From: Lachnospiraceae bacterium
GTDB taxonomy: Bacteria > Bacillota > Clostridia > Lachnospirales > Lachnospiraceae
Length of the DNA: 64,000 nt
Direction of reading: 5' to 3'
NCBI GenBank assembly: GCA_029012365.1
Contig: JAQXLY010000058.1
Location: 1-64,000 of the forward strand
The notes below the pieces were generated by a model. That model worked only from the letters and a program-made list of their open reading frames with translations, made no database searches and was not told the DNA's origin. Shown one piece after another: positions 7,394-16,474 of this stretch (its first letter is position 1; each line of letters begins with the position of its first letter). The position numbers and the translations under genes are program-made.

Positions 7394-9347
7394 ACTTGCA
7401 TTGCGGAATGTAAAACGTCAAATCAGTAACTACCTGATTTATTTTGTCACAGTCGCACTGAGTGTTGCACTCCTGTTTGCAGTCAACAATTTAAGCTACA
7501 GCGACCGAATCAGGCATCTGACAGAAATCTCCACCGATATGAAGGCTATGTTCAACATGGTCACGATTCTTTCTTCTCTGGTCACGGCACTGGTACTCAG
7601 CTACGCCACCGGTTTTATGCTGAAGCTTCGAAAAAAAGAGTTTGGTATGTACCTGACCTTAGGTATGACCCGAAGAAACATTCAGACCCTGTTTGCCTGC
7701 GAAACATGGATTTTGTCCGGCCTTGCGCTGATTGTCGGCGTTGGCCTGGGACTTGTGATTTTCCAGCTCATTATGGCATTATTTGTTTCTATTCTGGAGA
7801 TTCCGTTTGCTGTGTCGGGGTATTCCGCGCAGGGAATCTGGCTTACCCTTGCTGTCAGTGTCGGGCTGTTTGCCCTTTCCACGCTTGCCTCTATGCGATA
7901 TCTGAAAAAGGTGTCCGTATCGGAGCTTCTGAAGGAAGAGAGTGTTGAAAAAAGTGAAAGGCATCCGGTTTTTTGGTGCATTCTGTCGGCAGTGACGCTT
8001 TCGGGTCTTGTCGGAAGTCTGGTGATAACCTGCCAAAGTCTGATGGCAACCTTTCGCAATCAGGAGAGCTTAAGTCTGCTTTTGTGGCTGACATTAGATT
8101 TGGTAATGGTTTTTTTGAGCCATTTTACGATGTCCAGAACTCTTGCGGGAATGTTGCTGAAAAATAAGCGACTGAAAAACAAAGGTACCAATACTGTAAT
8201 TCTGCGCGGACTTTCCGGAAAAATGACGGTGAATTCGCTGTTGATTGGTGCTCTGGCTACTTTGCTGGTGTTTGCGATTGTGATGTCAAATGTTGCCTTT
8301 GGGGAAAAGATTCATTCGGATTATTCTATCGATAAGGATTGTCCCTATGATGTGATGGCGATGTATGAGGTGGCTGGGGAGCAGGGAGTTTCTATAGAAG
8401 AAGGCAGACGGATTATTGAAAGACACAGCCCGATTATCTCGCAAATCGACTATCAGCTCCGTTCTCTGGGAGAAACCACACTTTGCAGCAGTATTCTGGG
8501 CTATGATGAAATGGGGTGGACAGACAAATTTATGCCTCTGAGTCAGTTTAATATGCTGCTGACCGGCTGCGGCTATGAGCCGGTTACATTGGAAGCTGAG
8601 TACCTGTTGATTACTTTCGTTCAGGGAATTTGTGATACGGACTTTTCCGGTAAAACCGTAACCCTGAACGGCACAGTGTATTCCTGGGCAGGAAGCAGTA
8701 CCTTTTATCCTGAGTTTGTCAGAGAATGGATGTATTTCGTAGTTCCCGATAAAGCTTTGGAAGCTATGCCGGTGTCGGATATCTGTGCAGCTTATACCCT
8801 GGAGAACAATCGTCCGGATGCGCTGAAGCTGGTGAAGGACCTCCTTTATACGGTGGAAACGGAGGAGGGTCCGGAGGAGCGGTGCAATCACCGGGTAAAG
8901 GAGAATTACCGGCTGTATTCCAATGCTAATGCCGGAACACTGATTATTGGTGCGCTGTATGTGTCCACTGTGTTTGTGTGTATGGCACTGGCAATTCTTT
9001 CTCTAAAGACCTTGTCAACATTGAATGATGAGCGCAGGCGGTTTGAAGTGCTGTACCGGCTCGGTGCCGATGTGAAAATGCAGAAGTCTGCTCTGCTTCG
9101 GCAGATTGGTGCATTCTTCCTGATGCCTTTTGCACTGCCGCTCATTATGACTTATCCTTTAGGCTTATTATTCGGAGAAGTCTATGAATTTTGGAATTTC
9201 ACGGGGTTAAGCGGACAAAAGGCAATGGAGACCGCGGTACTGATTTCTCTTGTAGTTGCGGGAGTGTATGCATTGTACTTTCTGATTACTTATCGCATTG
9301 CCTGTAATCATGTGATTTGTCATGGTGATGAGGAGAAGGAACTTTAA
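7383..9347 (+). CDS. ABC transporter permease, BceB-type (FtsX domains)
   Basis: 654 residues. The N-terminus (MFAKLALRNVKRQISNYLIYF) and a helix pattern of 1+3+2+4 segments, with a large extracellular region between about residues 310 and 520, match the ten-helix BceB family. The large loop is the part known to recognise peptide antibiotics and to signal to the kinase. ATG at 7383 is preferred over an in-frame GTG at 7374 because GGGAGGTGAGG precedes it. Length is normal for the family. No terminator is evident in the bases after the stop. Confidence 0.88.
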   Translation: MFAKLALRNVKRQISNYLIYFVTVALSVALLFAVNNLSYSDRIRHLTEISTDMKAMFNMVTILSSLVTALVLSYATGFMLKLRKKEFGMYLTLGMTRRNIQTLFACETWILSGLALIVGVGLGLVIFQLIMALFVSILEIPFAVSGYSAQGIWLTLAVSVGLFALSTLASMRYLKKVSVSELLKEESVEKSERHPVFWCILSAVTLSGLVGSLVITCQSLMATFRNQESLSLLLWLTLDLVMVFLSHFTMSRTLAGMLLKNKRLKNKGTNTVILRGLSGKMTVNSLLIGALATLLVFAIVMSNVAFGEKIHSDYSIDKDCPYDVMAMYEVAGEQGVSIEEGRRIIERHSPIISQIDYQLRSLGETTLCSSILGYDEMGWTDKFMPLSQFNMLLTGCGYEPVTLEAEYLLITFVQGICDTDFSGKTVTLNGTVYSWAGSSTFYPEFVREWMYFVVPDKALEAMPVSDICAAYTLENNRPDALKLVKDLLYTVETEEGPEERCNHRVKENYRLYSNANAGTLIIGALYVSTVFVCMALAILSLKTLSTLNDERRRFEVLYRLGADVKMQKSALLRQIGAFFLMPFALPLIMTYPLGLLFGEVYEFWNFTGLSGQKAMETAVLISLVVAGVYALYFLITYRIACNHVICHGDEEKEL

Positions 9348-9448
9348 TAATAGGATGTGGGTGTCAGGTGTGTATGGATACCTCTTTAATAAATCTGAAT
9401 AAAACAGGAAAGCAGGCTAATTATGAATGAAACTGTAAAGACAAAGAG

Positions 9449-9550
9449 AATGCTTCCCAGAGAGTGTTGGCAAAGGCAGGATTTCAACCAACCGGAGTGA
9501 TAGGGGAAGAGGGGCCGCTGTTCGTATTGAAAAGGGTTTCCGTGCAGTGA
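9449..9550 (+). pseudogene. C-terminal remnant of a GNAT acetyltransferase
   Basis: 34 codons read NASQRVLAKAGFQPTGVIG and end FVLKR plus five residues and a stop. This is the typical last helix and strand of a RimJ-like acetyltransferase (SxRVLxKxGF). A short ATG frame at 9423 is in a different phase, so the rest has been lost by deletion or frameshift. No function expected. The stretch 9348-9448 holds nothing else recognisable. Confidence 0.65.
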
Positions 9551-9597
9551 AAAATCGGCAGAGCAGGCCACCTCAGATAACGAATCAAAAAAACATC

Positions 9598-9627
9598 TTG
9601 ACTCTCCCCTATATGGGGCTGTAAAAA
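9598..9627 (+). promoter_or_regulatory. Orphan MerR-type promoter
   Basis: TTGACT (9598-9603), an 18-base spacer with the dyad CTCCCC-TATA-TGGGG, then TAAAAA (9622-9627). The first 12 bases (TTGACTCTCCCC) are identical to the promoter at 21932-21961, which drives a MerR-controlled ABC exporter. Here no plus-strand gene follows: the convergent araC gene ends at 9629. The target gene has apparently been deleted or replaced. Confidence 0.55.
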
Positions 9628-9628
9628 A

Positions 9629-10471
9629 TCATTTATGCTGATTCCGCCATTCTCTCGGAGAAACTCCGTAAATTGTCTTAAATGCGCGTGAAAAATGAAG
9701 CTGATTTTCATATCCTACGGCAGAACCTATGTCGGCGATGGATAGGGAGGTCAGCTTTAATAATTCGGTTGCTTTTACCATTCGATAGTTCATTAAAAAT
9801 TCCTGCGGGGAACGTCCGATGGTATTCCGGAAAATCTTTCCGAAATAACTGCGGTTGATGCCACAGACAGCAGCGATATCCTCTATGGTAAGGTCGTTTT
9901 GAAAATTCTGCTCAATAAAGTTGATTGCTTCTTTGATATAATAGTCACTCATCCTGCTGCTTTGCACCGGTTTTGTTGATCTTGCAGACTGGGTAAGGTA
10001 ATCCAAAAACAGATAAAGATGTCCAATAAGATGAAAAGGAGATTCCTTTGCATGGTGGACAATATACAGCATTTCATTCTTTAGCTGCTCGCGTAAATCC
10101 TTGGAGTGAGAGCGGTATACAGGACTATTTGCAGAAAGTTCTGTTAAGTCAAGCGCACCTTTTACACGAAGTCCGTCAAATTCTATCCACATATATTCCC
10201 ATGGAAGGTTCTGGTCAGCATAATAAGTCGTTATCTGTCCCGGAAAAATCAGAAATCCCTGTCCACTTTTAATCGAGTAGGTCTGTGTCTCACCTTTTGC
10301 ATTTTCAGCCATAAGTGTACCCGTGCCGGAAATAATATAGTGAAAGAGATAGTGATTCCGCATAGTAGGTCCAAAGGAATGCCCGGGTTCACACTGTTCA
10401 TAACCATATTGATACATGCCCAAATCAATGAAGTTTTCGTTAGGGAATATGTTAAATAAAATATTGCTCAT
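9629..10471 (-). CDS. AraC-family regulator of the raffinose/alpha-galactoside operon
   Basis: 280 residues: an N-terminal cupin-like sugar-sensing part (about 30-150) and a C-terminal pair of helix-turn-helix motifs (LTIEDIAAVCGINRSYFGKIFRN and SIADIGSAVGYENQLHFSRAFK), ending YGVSPREWR. The layout and divergent position resemble MsmR/RafR activators. The start at 10471 is set by AGAGGAGG 7 bases upstream; the longer frame to 10513 has no ribosome site. It is divergent from the transport operon at 10648, and the space between holds the candidate binding sites. Likely activates that operon when an alpha-galactoside or galactose is present. Confidence 0.88.
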   Translation of the reverse strand: MSNILFNIFPNENFIDLGMYQYGYEQCEPGHSFGPTMRNHYLFHYIISGTGTLMAENAKGETQTYSIKSGQGFLIFPGQITTYYADQNLPWEYMWIEFDGLRVKGALDLTELSANSPVYRSHSKDLREQLKNEMLYIVHHAKESPFHLIGHLYLFLDYLTQSARSTKPVQSSRMSDYYIKEAINFIEQNFQNDLTIEDIAAVCGINRSYFGKIFRNTIGRSPQEFLMNYRMVKATELLKLTSLSIADIGSAVGYENQLHFSRAFKTIYGVSPREWRNQHK

Positions 10472-10490
10472 GTGAATACCTCCTCTATGA

Positions 10491-10599
10491 TTTATACCAA
10501 AATGCGTCATCATATGATATTATAGCACAAAATAAAGCATTTTGGTATAAAAAAATAAAAATACCGCTATTTATAGGTAGCATATTGGTATGTTATAAT
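10491..10599 (+). promoter_or_regulatory. AraC-type operator array and promoter of the alpha-galactoside operon
   Basis: A perfect 15-bp inverted repeat TTTATACCAAAATGC (10491-10505) and its complement (10537-10551) lies between the divergent genes. The core TTGGTAT of the right arm (10542-10548) recurs in the same orientation at 10585-10591, 43 bases on (about four helical turns), directly before the extended -10 TGTTATAAT (10591-10599). There is no good -35, as expected for an activator-dependent promoter. The far arm overlaps the 5' side of araC, so looping and autoregulation are plausible. Confidence 0.65.
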
Positions 10600-10647
10600 T
10601 AGTTTAACAAAAGCGGATAATAAATTTCTGTTGAAAGGAGAGAGAAT

Positions 10648-11946
10648 ATGTCAAAGTTCAAAGGTACGAAAGTAATGTTTGTAGCAGTAGGAATTGTAAT
10701 GGCTCTGACATGTCTTGCAGGTTGTGCACGCGGTTCGTCAGGCGGCAAAGTGGAGGTGGAATTGGTTTCCTACAAACCGGAAGCAGTAGGAGCTTTTGAG
10801 AAAATCGCAGAGCGCTTCAATGCAACACATGATGATATTCATTTGACGATTGATTCTCCTAATGAAGCCATGACGATTTTGAAGACAAGATTTATCAGGG
10901 AGGATTACCCTGACATTATCGGAATCGGTGGCGATATCAATTATTCAAATTTCCTTGACGCGGATTTGTTCATGGATATTTCTGATCTGGAGGAAATCGG
11001 AACGGTAAAACAGTCCTATTTGGATATGGATAAAGAACTGGAATTTATTCCGCAGGAGGGAGTCTACGCATTACCTTATGCAGCCAATGCGGCGGGGATT
11101 TTATATAACAGGGATATGTTTGAGGAGCATGGATGGGAGATTCCGAAAACCTGGGACGAGTTCCTTTACTTATGTGACAAAATCGAGTCTGACGGAATAC
11201 AGCCTTTATATTTAGGCTATAAGGATACATGGACATGCCTTGCACCGTGGAATGCACTGGCGGTTGGTCTGACAGATTCGGATACCTGTAATCAGGTGAA
11301 TATGGGGAATACAACTTTTTCGGCAGCTTATCGTGAGGTTGCAGAAAAAATGAAAGTCCTGCTGGGGTATGCGGAACCGAATCCATATGCATACGGATAT
11401 AATGACGCGTGTACTGCTTTTGCCAGAGGACAGTCGGCAATGTATCCGATCGGAAGCTACGCAATACCACAGATTAAGTCGGTTAATCCGGAAATGAATA
11501 TCGGTTCGTTTACTTTCCCGGCGAATGAGAAGGAAGAGGATAATGTGCTCAATTCCGGTATCGATTTACAGTTTTGTATCATGAAGGATTCCAAGAATAA
11601 AGAAGCCGCATATGAAGTGCTTCGTTTTCTGTATGAAGATGAAACAATTCAGATCTATCTTGATAATCAGGGAGGAATCACCTGCAAAGAGGGTAATTTT
11701 GAAATTCCGGCTGAATTAGAGGGCATGAGAGACTATATTGAGGCGGACAGAATGGCAGACTTCCAGGATCATCATTATCCGAGTGAAATGAGCGTGGATG
11801 CCATGATTCAGACTTTTTTGCTTGATAATGGGGAAGATTGTGTAGATACCTTTTTGAAACGGTTTGACAAAGATTGGAAGCGTTATAACAGAGATTTGAT
11901 TCGGAAGGTACAGCAGTACCGGCAGGAAACGGAGGATGCGGAATGA
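10648..11946 (+). CDS. ABC sugar transporter substrate-binding lipoprotein (alpha-galactosides)
   Basis: 432 residues, family 1 solute-binding protein. A signal peptide ends in the lipobox LAGC (Cys26). Hallmarks include VELVSYKPEA...FEKIAERFN, GGDINYSNFLDADLFMDIS, GILYNRDMFEEHGWEIPKTWDEF and SAMYPIGSYAIPQI. It should capture raffinose, melibiose or related sugars at the cell surface, as MsmE/RafE proteins do. ATG has GAAAGGAGAG upstream. First gene of the operon; its stop overlaps the first permease (ATGA). No ATPase gene is in the operon, so a shared MsmK-type ATPase elsewhere probably powers uptake. Confidence 0.88.
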   Translation: MSKFKGTKVMFVAVGIVMALTCLAGCARGSSGGKVEVELVSYKPEAVGAFEKIAERFNATHDDIHLTIDSPNEAMTILKTRFIREDYPDIIGIGGDINYSNFLDADLFMDISDLEEIGTVKQSYLDMDKELEFIPQEGVYALPYAANAAGILYNRDMFEEHGWEIPKTWDEFLYLCDKIESDGIQPLYLGYKDTWTCLAPWNALAVGLTDSDTCNQVNMGNTTFSAAYREVAEKMKVLLGYAEPNPYAYGYNDACTAFARGQSAMYPIGSYAIPQIKSVNPEMNIGSFTFPANEKEEDNVLNSGIDLQFCIMKDSKNKEAAYEVLRFLYEDETIQIYLDNQGGITCKEGNFEIPAELEGMRDYIEADRMADFQDHHYPSEMSVDAMIQTFLLDNGEDCVDTFLKRFDKDWKRYNRDLIRKVQQYRQETEDAE

Positions 11947-12818
11947 AAAAGAAGATGACGAATCGGGATAAAACATTTTTGGCAATTATTATACCGGTAT
12001 TGGTGCTGTTTTTCACATTTAATACTCTGCCAATGATAAAAGGAATGATATACAGCTTTACAAATTATAAAGGATATGGCTCCTATGACTATGTAGGATT
12101 CAGAAATTATATCGATCTTTTTACGGATGCCAGAGTATGGAAAAGTTATTTGTTTACTTTTAAGTATGCATTGGCAGGAACCGTATTGGTAAATGTGCTC
12201 AGCTTAATTATGGCACTCGGATTAAATAGTAAAATACGTTTTAAAAGTGCACTCAGAGGAATATATTTTGTTCCGAATGTTCTGGGTGGTTTGGTAATCG
12301 GTTATATTTTCAGCTTTTTATTTACCTACATTCTTCCGGCGGTTGGGGATGTATTCAACATCGGATTTTTGCAGAACAGTATTCTTGCCAGTGAGAAATA
12401 TGCCTGGATTGGGGTGTTGATTGTCGGTGTATGGCAGGCGGTAGCAATGAATACCATTATTTATATTTCGGGACTTCAGACCGTTCCACAGGATGTCTAT
12501 GAGGCAAGTATGTTGGACGGGGCAAGTAAATGGAAAGAATTCTGGAAGGTAACCTTTCCGCTTGTGATGCCTTTTGTAACAATTAATCTTGTTCTTAGCA
12601 CAAAGAATTTCCTAATGGTATTTGATCAGATTGTATCATTGACAAAGGGTGGTCCTGCACAGAGTACAGAATCGATTTCCTATTTAATCTATAAGAACGG
12701 TATGGATGGAGGCCAGTTTGGATTCCAAAGTGCCAATGCAGTAATTTTCTTCTTTGTGATAGTGGCAATTTCGATTTTCCAGATGACTGTTATGAATAAA
12801 AAGGAGGAGCAGTTATGA
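11943..12818 (+). CDS. ABC sugar permease 1 (MsmF/RafF-like)
   Basis: 291 residues with six predicted membrane helices. The cytoplasmic EAA loop, which docks the ATPase, is YEASMLDGASKWKEFWKVTFPLVMP. Typical MalF-type N-terminus (LVLFFTFNTLPMIKGMIYSFTNY). It forms the channel with the second permease, whose gene it overlaps by 4 bases. Confidence 0.88.
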   Translation: MKKKMTNRDKTFLAIIIPVLVLFFTFNTLPMIKGMIYSFTNYKGYGSYDYVGFRNYIDLFTDARVWKSYLFTFKYALAGTVLVNVLSLIMALGLNSKIRFKSALRGIYFVPNVLGGLVIGYIFSFLFTYILPAVGDVFNIGFLQNSILASEKYAWIGVLIVGVWQAVAMNTIIYISGLQTVPQDVYEASMLDGASKWKEFWKVTFPLVMPFVTINLVLSTKNFLMVFDQIVSLTKGGPAQSTESISYLIYKNGMDGGQFGFQSANAVIFFFVIVAISIFQMTVMNKKEEQL

Positions 12819-13657
12819 TGAAGAAAGTGCAGAAAACAAACTGGATTTTGACGCTTATACTTTTTTTAGGAACAGTAACTATATTTTTCCCACTCTATAT
12901 GGCGGTTATCATTGCGTTTAAGCAGCCAAGTGAGATGACGAATGATGTTTCGGGAGCCTTGTCCTTTCCTTCCAGATGGAGCTTCGATAACTTTAGGCAG
13001 GCGATGGAGGTAACCGACTTCTGGAATTCATTGGGAAACAGTCTTTTAATTACATTAACTACGATTATCCTGTCAATCTTGATTCATTCTATCGCCGGAT
13101 ATGTCATCGGAAGGGGTATGGCTAAGAAAAAGAGTTTCCGGTTAATTTACCTGTATATTGTCAGTGGTATGTTTGTTCCGTTTTCTATCCTGATGATGCC
13201 GTTAGTAAAACAGACAGCGCAGATGGGGCTTGGAAACCGTTTTGGAGTAATATTGTTGTATCTTGTATTTTATATGCCGATGAATGTACTGCTTTATACC
13301 GGATACTTAAAGAATATACCGGTAGCGTTAGAGGAAGCTGCGGATATCGACGGAGCAAGTACATGGAAAACATACTGGAAAATTATTTTTCCGATGATGA
13401 AACCTATGCATGCTACAGTTGCGATTCTTACAGCACTCGGTACCTGGAATGATGTTATGACGCCGTTGGTCATTATGTCGGGAACCGGACAAAATACACT
13501 GCCTTTAGCACAGTTGAATTTTCAGACACAGTTCGGGACAAATTACAACCTGGCATTTGCATCTTATATTCTGGCATTGATTCCGATTCTGGTATTTTAT
13601 ATTATTTGTCAGAAGCAGATCTTAAATGGGGTTGCGAATGGTGCAGTGAAAGGATAA
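12815..13657 (+). CDS. ABC sugar permease 2 (MsmG/RafG-like)
   Basis: 280 residues, six helices, MalG-type. The EAA loop is LEEAADIDGASTWKTYWKIIFPMM, and the C-terminus ends QILNGVANGAVKG, typical of the family. Translationally coupled to the preceding permease (AGGAG then ATGATG). Partner of the lipoprotein and first permease in alpha-galactoside import. Confidence 0.88.
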   Translation: MMKKVQKTNWILTLILFLGTVTIFFPLYMAVIIAFKQPSEMTNDVSGALSFPSRWSFDNFRQAMEVTDFWNSLGNSLLITLTTIILSILIHSIAGYVIGRGMAKKKSFRLIYLYIVSGMFVPFSILMMPLVKQTAQMGLGNRFGVILLYLVFYMPMNVLLYTGYLKNIPVALEEAADIDGASTWKTYWKIIFPMMKPMHATVAILTALGTWNDVMTPLVIMSGTGQNTLPLAQLNFQTQFGTNYNLAFASYILALIPILVFYIICQKQILNGVANGAVKG

Positions 13658-13669
13658 GGGAGATGCGAT

Positions 13670-16474
13670 ATGTCAATCATTTATAATCCAAACAAAAGAA
13701 TATTCAGCTTACATACGAAAAACACAACCTACCAGATGATGGTTGACAAACATGGATATCTGTTACATTTATACTACGGTTCGGCTAATAGTGGTTTGAT
13801 GGATTACGTATTGGTGTATACTGACAGAGGTTTTTCGGGAAATCCGTATGTGGCAGGAAATGACAGGACGTATTCCCTGGATACATTACCGCAGGAATAT
13901 CCGACACTTGGAACCGGTGATTTCAGAAATTATGCGCTCAATATTGAGAATAGTGACGGTTCACAGTGCTGCAATCTGAAATTTTCCCATTATGAAATAA
14001 AAAAGGGAAAGTACAGTTTAAAGGGACTTCCGGCAGTATGGGCCGGAGAGGATGAAGCGGATACGCTGGAAATCGTTTTGAAAGATAGTATCAGCAAAAT
14101 AGAAGTAAGTCTTTTCTATGGTGTTTTAGCAGAGGATGATATTATCACAAGAAGCGCAATCATCAGAAATGCCGGGGAAGAGAAGGTAATCATAAAAAAG
14201 GCTGCAGGCGCATGTCTGGATTTCCTTACAGGAGATTTTGATGTGGTGAAATTTTACGGAAAACATGCCATGGAACGAAATGTGGAGCGTATGCCTGTGG
14301 GGCATGGAACGACTTCCTTCGGAAGCAGGAGAGGAACTTCCAGCCATCAGTATAATCCGGCTGTTATTCTATCAGACAGGAATACGACTGAGGATTTTGG
14401 AAGCTGCTATGGGCTGCTGTTTGCATATAGCGGAAACTTTTTATGTGAAGTGGAAAAGGATCAGGTGAATCAGACCAGGGTGCTGATGGGACTGAATGAT
14501 GATTTATTTTCTTATCCGCTTGGCGGGAAGGAAGAATTTACGGTACCGGAAGTCATTCTGTCATATTCCCGTAATGGGTTTGCGGAGCTTTCCCATAATT
14601 ATCACTCCTGCATCCGTAAGCATTTGTGCAGAGGCAGATATGTGAATGCCGCAAGACCGGTATTGATTAACAGTTGGGAAGCAGCCTATTTTGATTTTAA
14701 TGGCGACACTATTGTCAATCTGGCGAAAGAGGCAGCCGGTCTCGGAATTGATATGGTTGTCATGGATGATGGCTGGTTCGGCAAACGTAATGATGATAAT
14801 TCCTCCTTAGGCGACTGGAATGTGAACGAAGAGAAGCTTGGCTGTACTTTGGCAGAGCTGATTCATAGAATAAATGAATTGGGAGTTAAATTCGGAATAT
14901 GGATTGAGCCGGAGATGGTTAACGAGGATAGTGAGCTTTACAGAAAGCATCCGGATTGGGTGATTAAAATAGAAAACAGAGACCCTGTAAGATCTCGCAA
15001 CCAGTTAGTCCTTGACTTTTCCCGAAAAGAAGTAAGAGATTCTGTTTTTGAGCAGATTTGTGCAATGTTGGATCAGGGAAATATTGAATATATTAAGTGG
15101 GACATGAATCGAAGCATGGCAGATGTATATGCGGGAAATGTGACATATGATTATGTGCTTGGTGTATATGATTTCCTTGAAAAACTGACATCAAAGTATC
15201 CGGAAATTTTGCTGGAAGGCTGTAGCGGAGGCGGCGGACGCTTCGATGCGGGAATGATGTATTACTGTCCGCAGATTTGGTGCAGTGATAACACGGATGC
15301 AATCAACAGAACTAAGATTCAGTACGGTTCCTCTTTCTTTTATCCTGTTTCCGTAGTCGGCTCCCATGTGTCTGCCGTTCCAAACCATCAGACGGGAAGA
15401 ATCACAAGCCTGAATACCAGAGGAATTACAGCGATGGCAGGGACTTTTGGCTATGAAATGAATCCGGCGCTTTTAAGCGAAGAGGACAAAGCGGTCATCA
15501 GAGAACAGGTTATGACATATAAGAAGCATGAAATGCTGATCTGTCAGGGCGATTATTACAGGCTTTCGAATCCGTTTGCTGATGAGCATTCGGCGTGGAT
15601 GTTTGTGTCAGAGGATAAAAAGCAGGCACTTGTAAATATAGTCAGACTTGATGTTCAGGGGAACATGGCGGCAACCTATGTGAAGCTGAAGGGGCTTAAG
15701 AAGGAAGCTGTTTATATTGATGACGCAACCGGAAATAGATATACCGGTGCTGCATTAATGGAAGCCGGACTACCGCTTCCATTTCCGAAGGCTGAATACG
15801 AAGCCTATCAGATTGCGCTGAAAGAACTTGATTTGGCCCGAAATTTATATGAGGTTATAAATAAGCAGATCAGCGCGCAGAATGAGAAGAATGTTATCAG
15901 TATCTTCGGCGGTTCCGGATGTGGAAAAACAACGTTAGCCTCTATTATCAGCCAGTATTTTCTGAATGACGGAATAGGCTGTTATGTGCTTGCCGGAGAC
16001 AATTATCCAAGAAGAATTCCGAAGCTCAATGACGAAGAAAGACAGAGAATCTATGAGGAAAAAGGAACCGATGGGCTGACGGAATACTTGGGAACACCGA
16101 ATGAGATAGAATTTGATGAAGTGAATCAGGTGATTGCGGAATTCAAATCAGGTGAGTCTGCGATTACATTAAAACAGATGGGAAGAGAAGAAGGTGAAAT
16201 CAGCTATGATAAAGCGGACTTTCACGATATCCGGATACTGCTCATAGAGTGGACTCACGGCGGAAGTGAATTCCTGTCCGGGGTGGATTTACCGGTTTAT
16301 ATCGATAGTGTCCCGGAAGATACGTTGCATAACAGGGTGAAAAGAAACCGGGATAAAAATGCAGCCAGTGAGTTGATAAAGATTGTTCTGGATATTGAGC
16401 AGAAAAAACTCCAAAAGCAGGCAAAAGGTGCTAAAATAATTGTAGACAGGGATGGTGGTATTTATGAACAATAA
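13670..16474 (+). CDS. agaSK: AgaSK: bifunctional GH36 alpha-galactosidase / sucrose kinase
   Basis: 934 residues in two parts. Residues 1 to about 720 are a GH36 alpha-galactosidase: the catalytic nucleophile is Asp478 in IKWDMNRSM and the acid/base Asp540 in CSDNTDA, with MDDGWFG and WIEPEMVN also present. From about 740 a P-loop kinase follows, with Walker A GGSGCGKT (about 747-754) and uridine kinase-like features. The order and length match AgaSK of Ruminococcus gnavus E1 (935 residues), which cuts galactose from raffinose and phosphorylates the freed sucrose. It ends inside the phosphorylase start (11-base overlap). Together these give sucrose 6-phosphate inside the cell. Confidence 0.93.
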   Translation: MSIIYNPNKRIFSLHTKNTTYQMMVDKHGYLLHLYYGSANSGLMDYVLVYTDRGFSGNPYVAGNDRTYSLDTLPQEYPTLGTGDFRNYALNIENSDGSQCCNLKFSHYEIKKGKYSLKGLPAVWAGEDEADTLEIVLKDSISKIEVSLFYGVLAEDDIITRSAIIRNAGEEKVIIKKAAGACLDFLTGDFDVVKFYGKHAMERNVERMPVGHGTTSFGSRRGTSSHQYNPAVILSDRNTTEDFGSCYGLLFAYSGNFLCEVEKDQVNQTRVLMGLNDDLFSYPLGGKEEFTVPEVILSYSRNGFAELSHNYHSCIRKHLCRGRYVNAARPVLINSWEAAYFDFNGDTIVNLAKEAAGLGIDMVVMDDGWFGKRNDDNSSLGDWNVNEEKLGCTLAELIHRINELGVKFGIWIEPEMVNEDSELYRKHPDWVIKIENRDPVRSRNQLVLDFSRKEVRDSVFEQICAMLDQGNIEYIKWDMNRSMADVYAGNVTYDYVLGVYDFLEKLTSKYPEILLEGCSGGGGRFDAGMMYYCPQIWCSDNTDAINRTKIQYGSSFFYPVSVVGSHVSAVPNHQTGRITSLNTRGITAMAGTFGYEMNPALLSEEDKAVIREQVMTYKKHEMLICQGDYYRLSNPFADEHSAWMFVSEDKKQALVNIVRLDVQGNMAATYVKLKGLKKEAVYIDDATGNRYTGAALMEAGLPLPFPKAEYEAYQIALKELDLARNLYEVINKQISAQNEKNVISIFGGSGCGKTTLASIISQYFLNDGIGCYVLAGDNYPRRIPKLNDEERQRIYEEKGTDGLTEYLGTPNEIEFDEVNQVIAEFKSGESAITLKQMGREEGEISYDKADFHDIRILLIEWTHGGSEFLSGVDLPVYIDSVPEDTLHNRVKRNRDKNAASELIKIVLDIEQKKLQKQAKGAKIIVDRDGGIYEQ

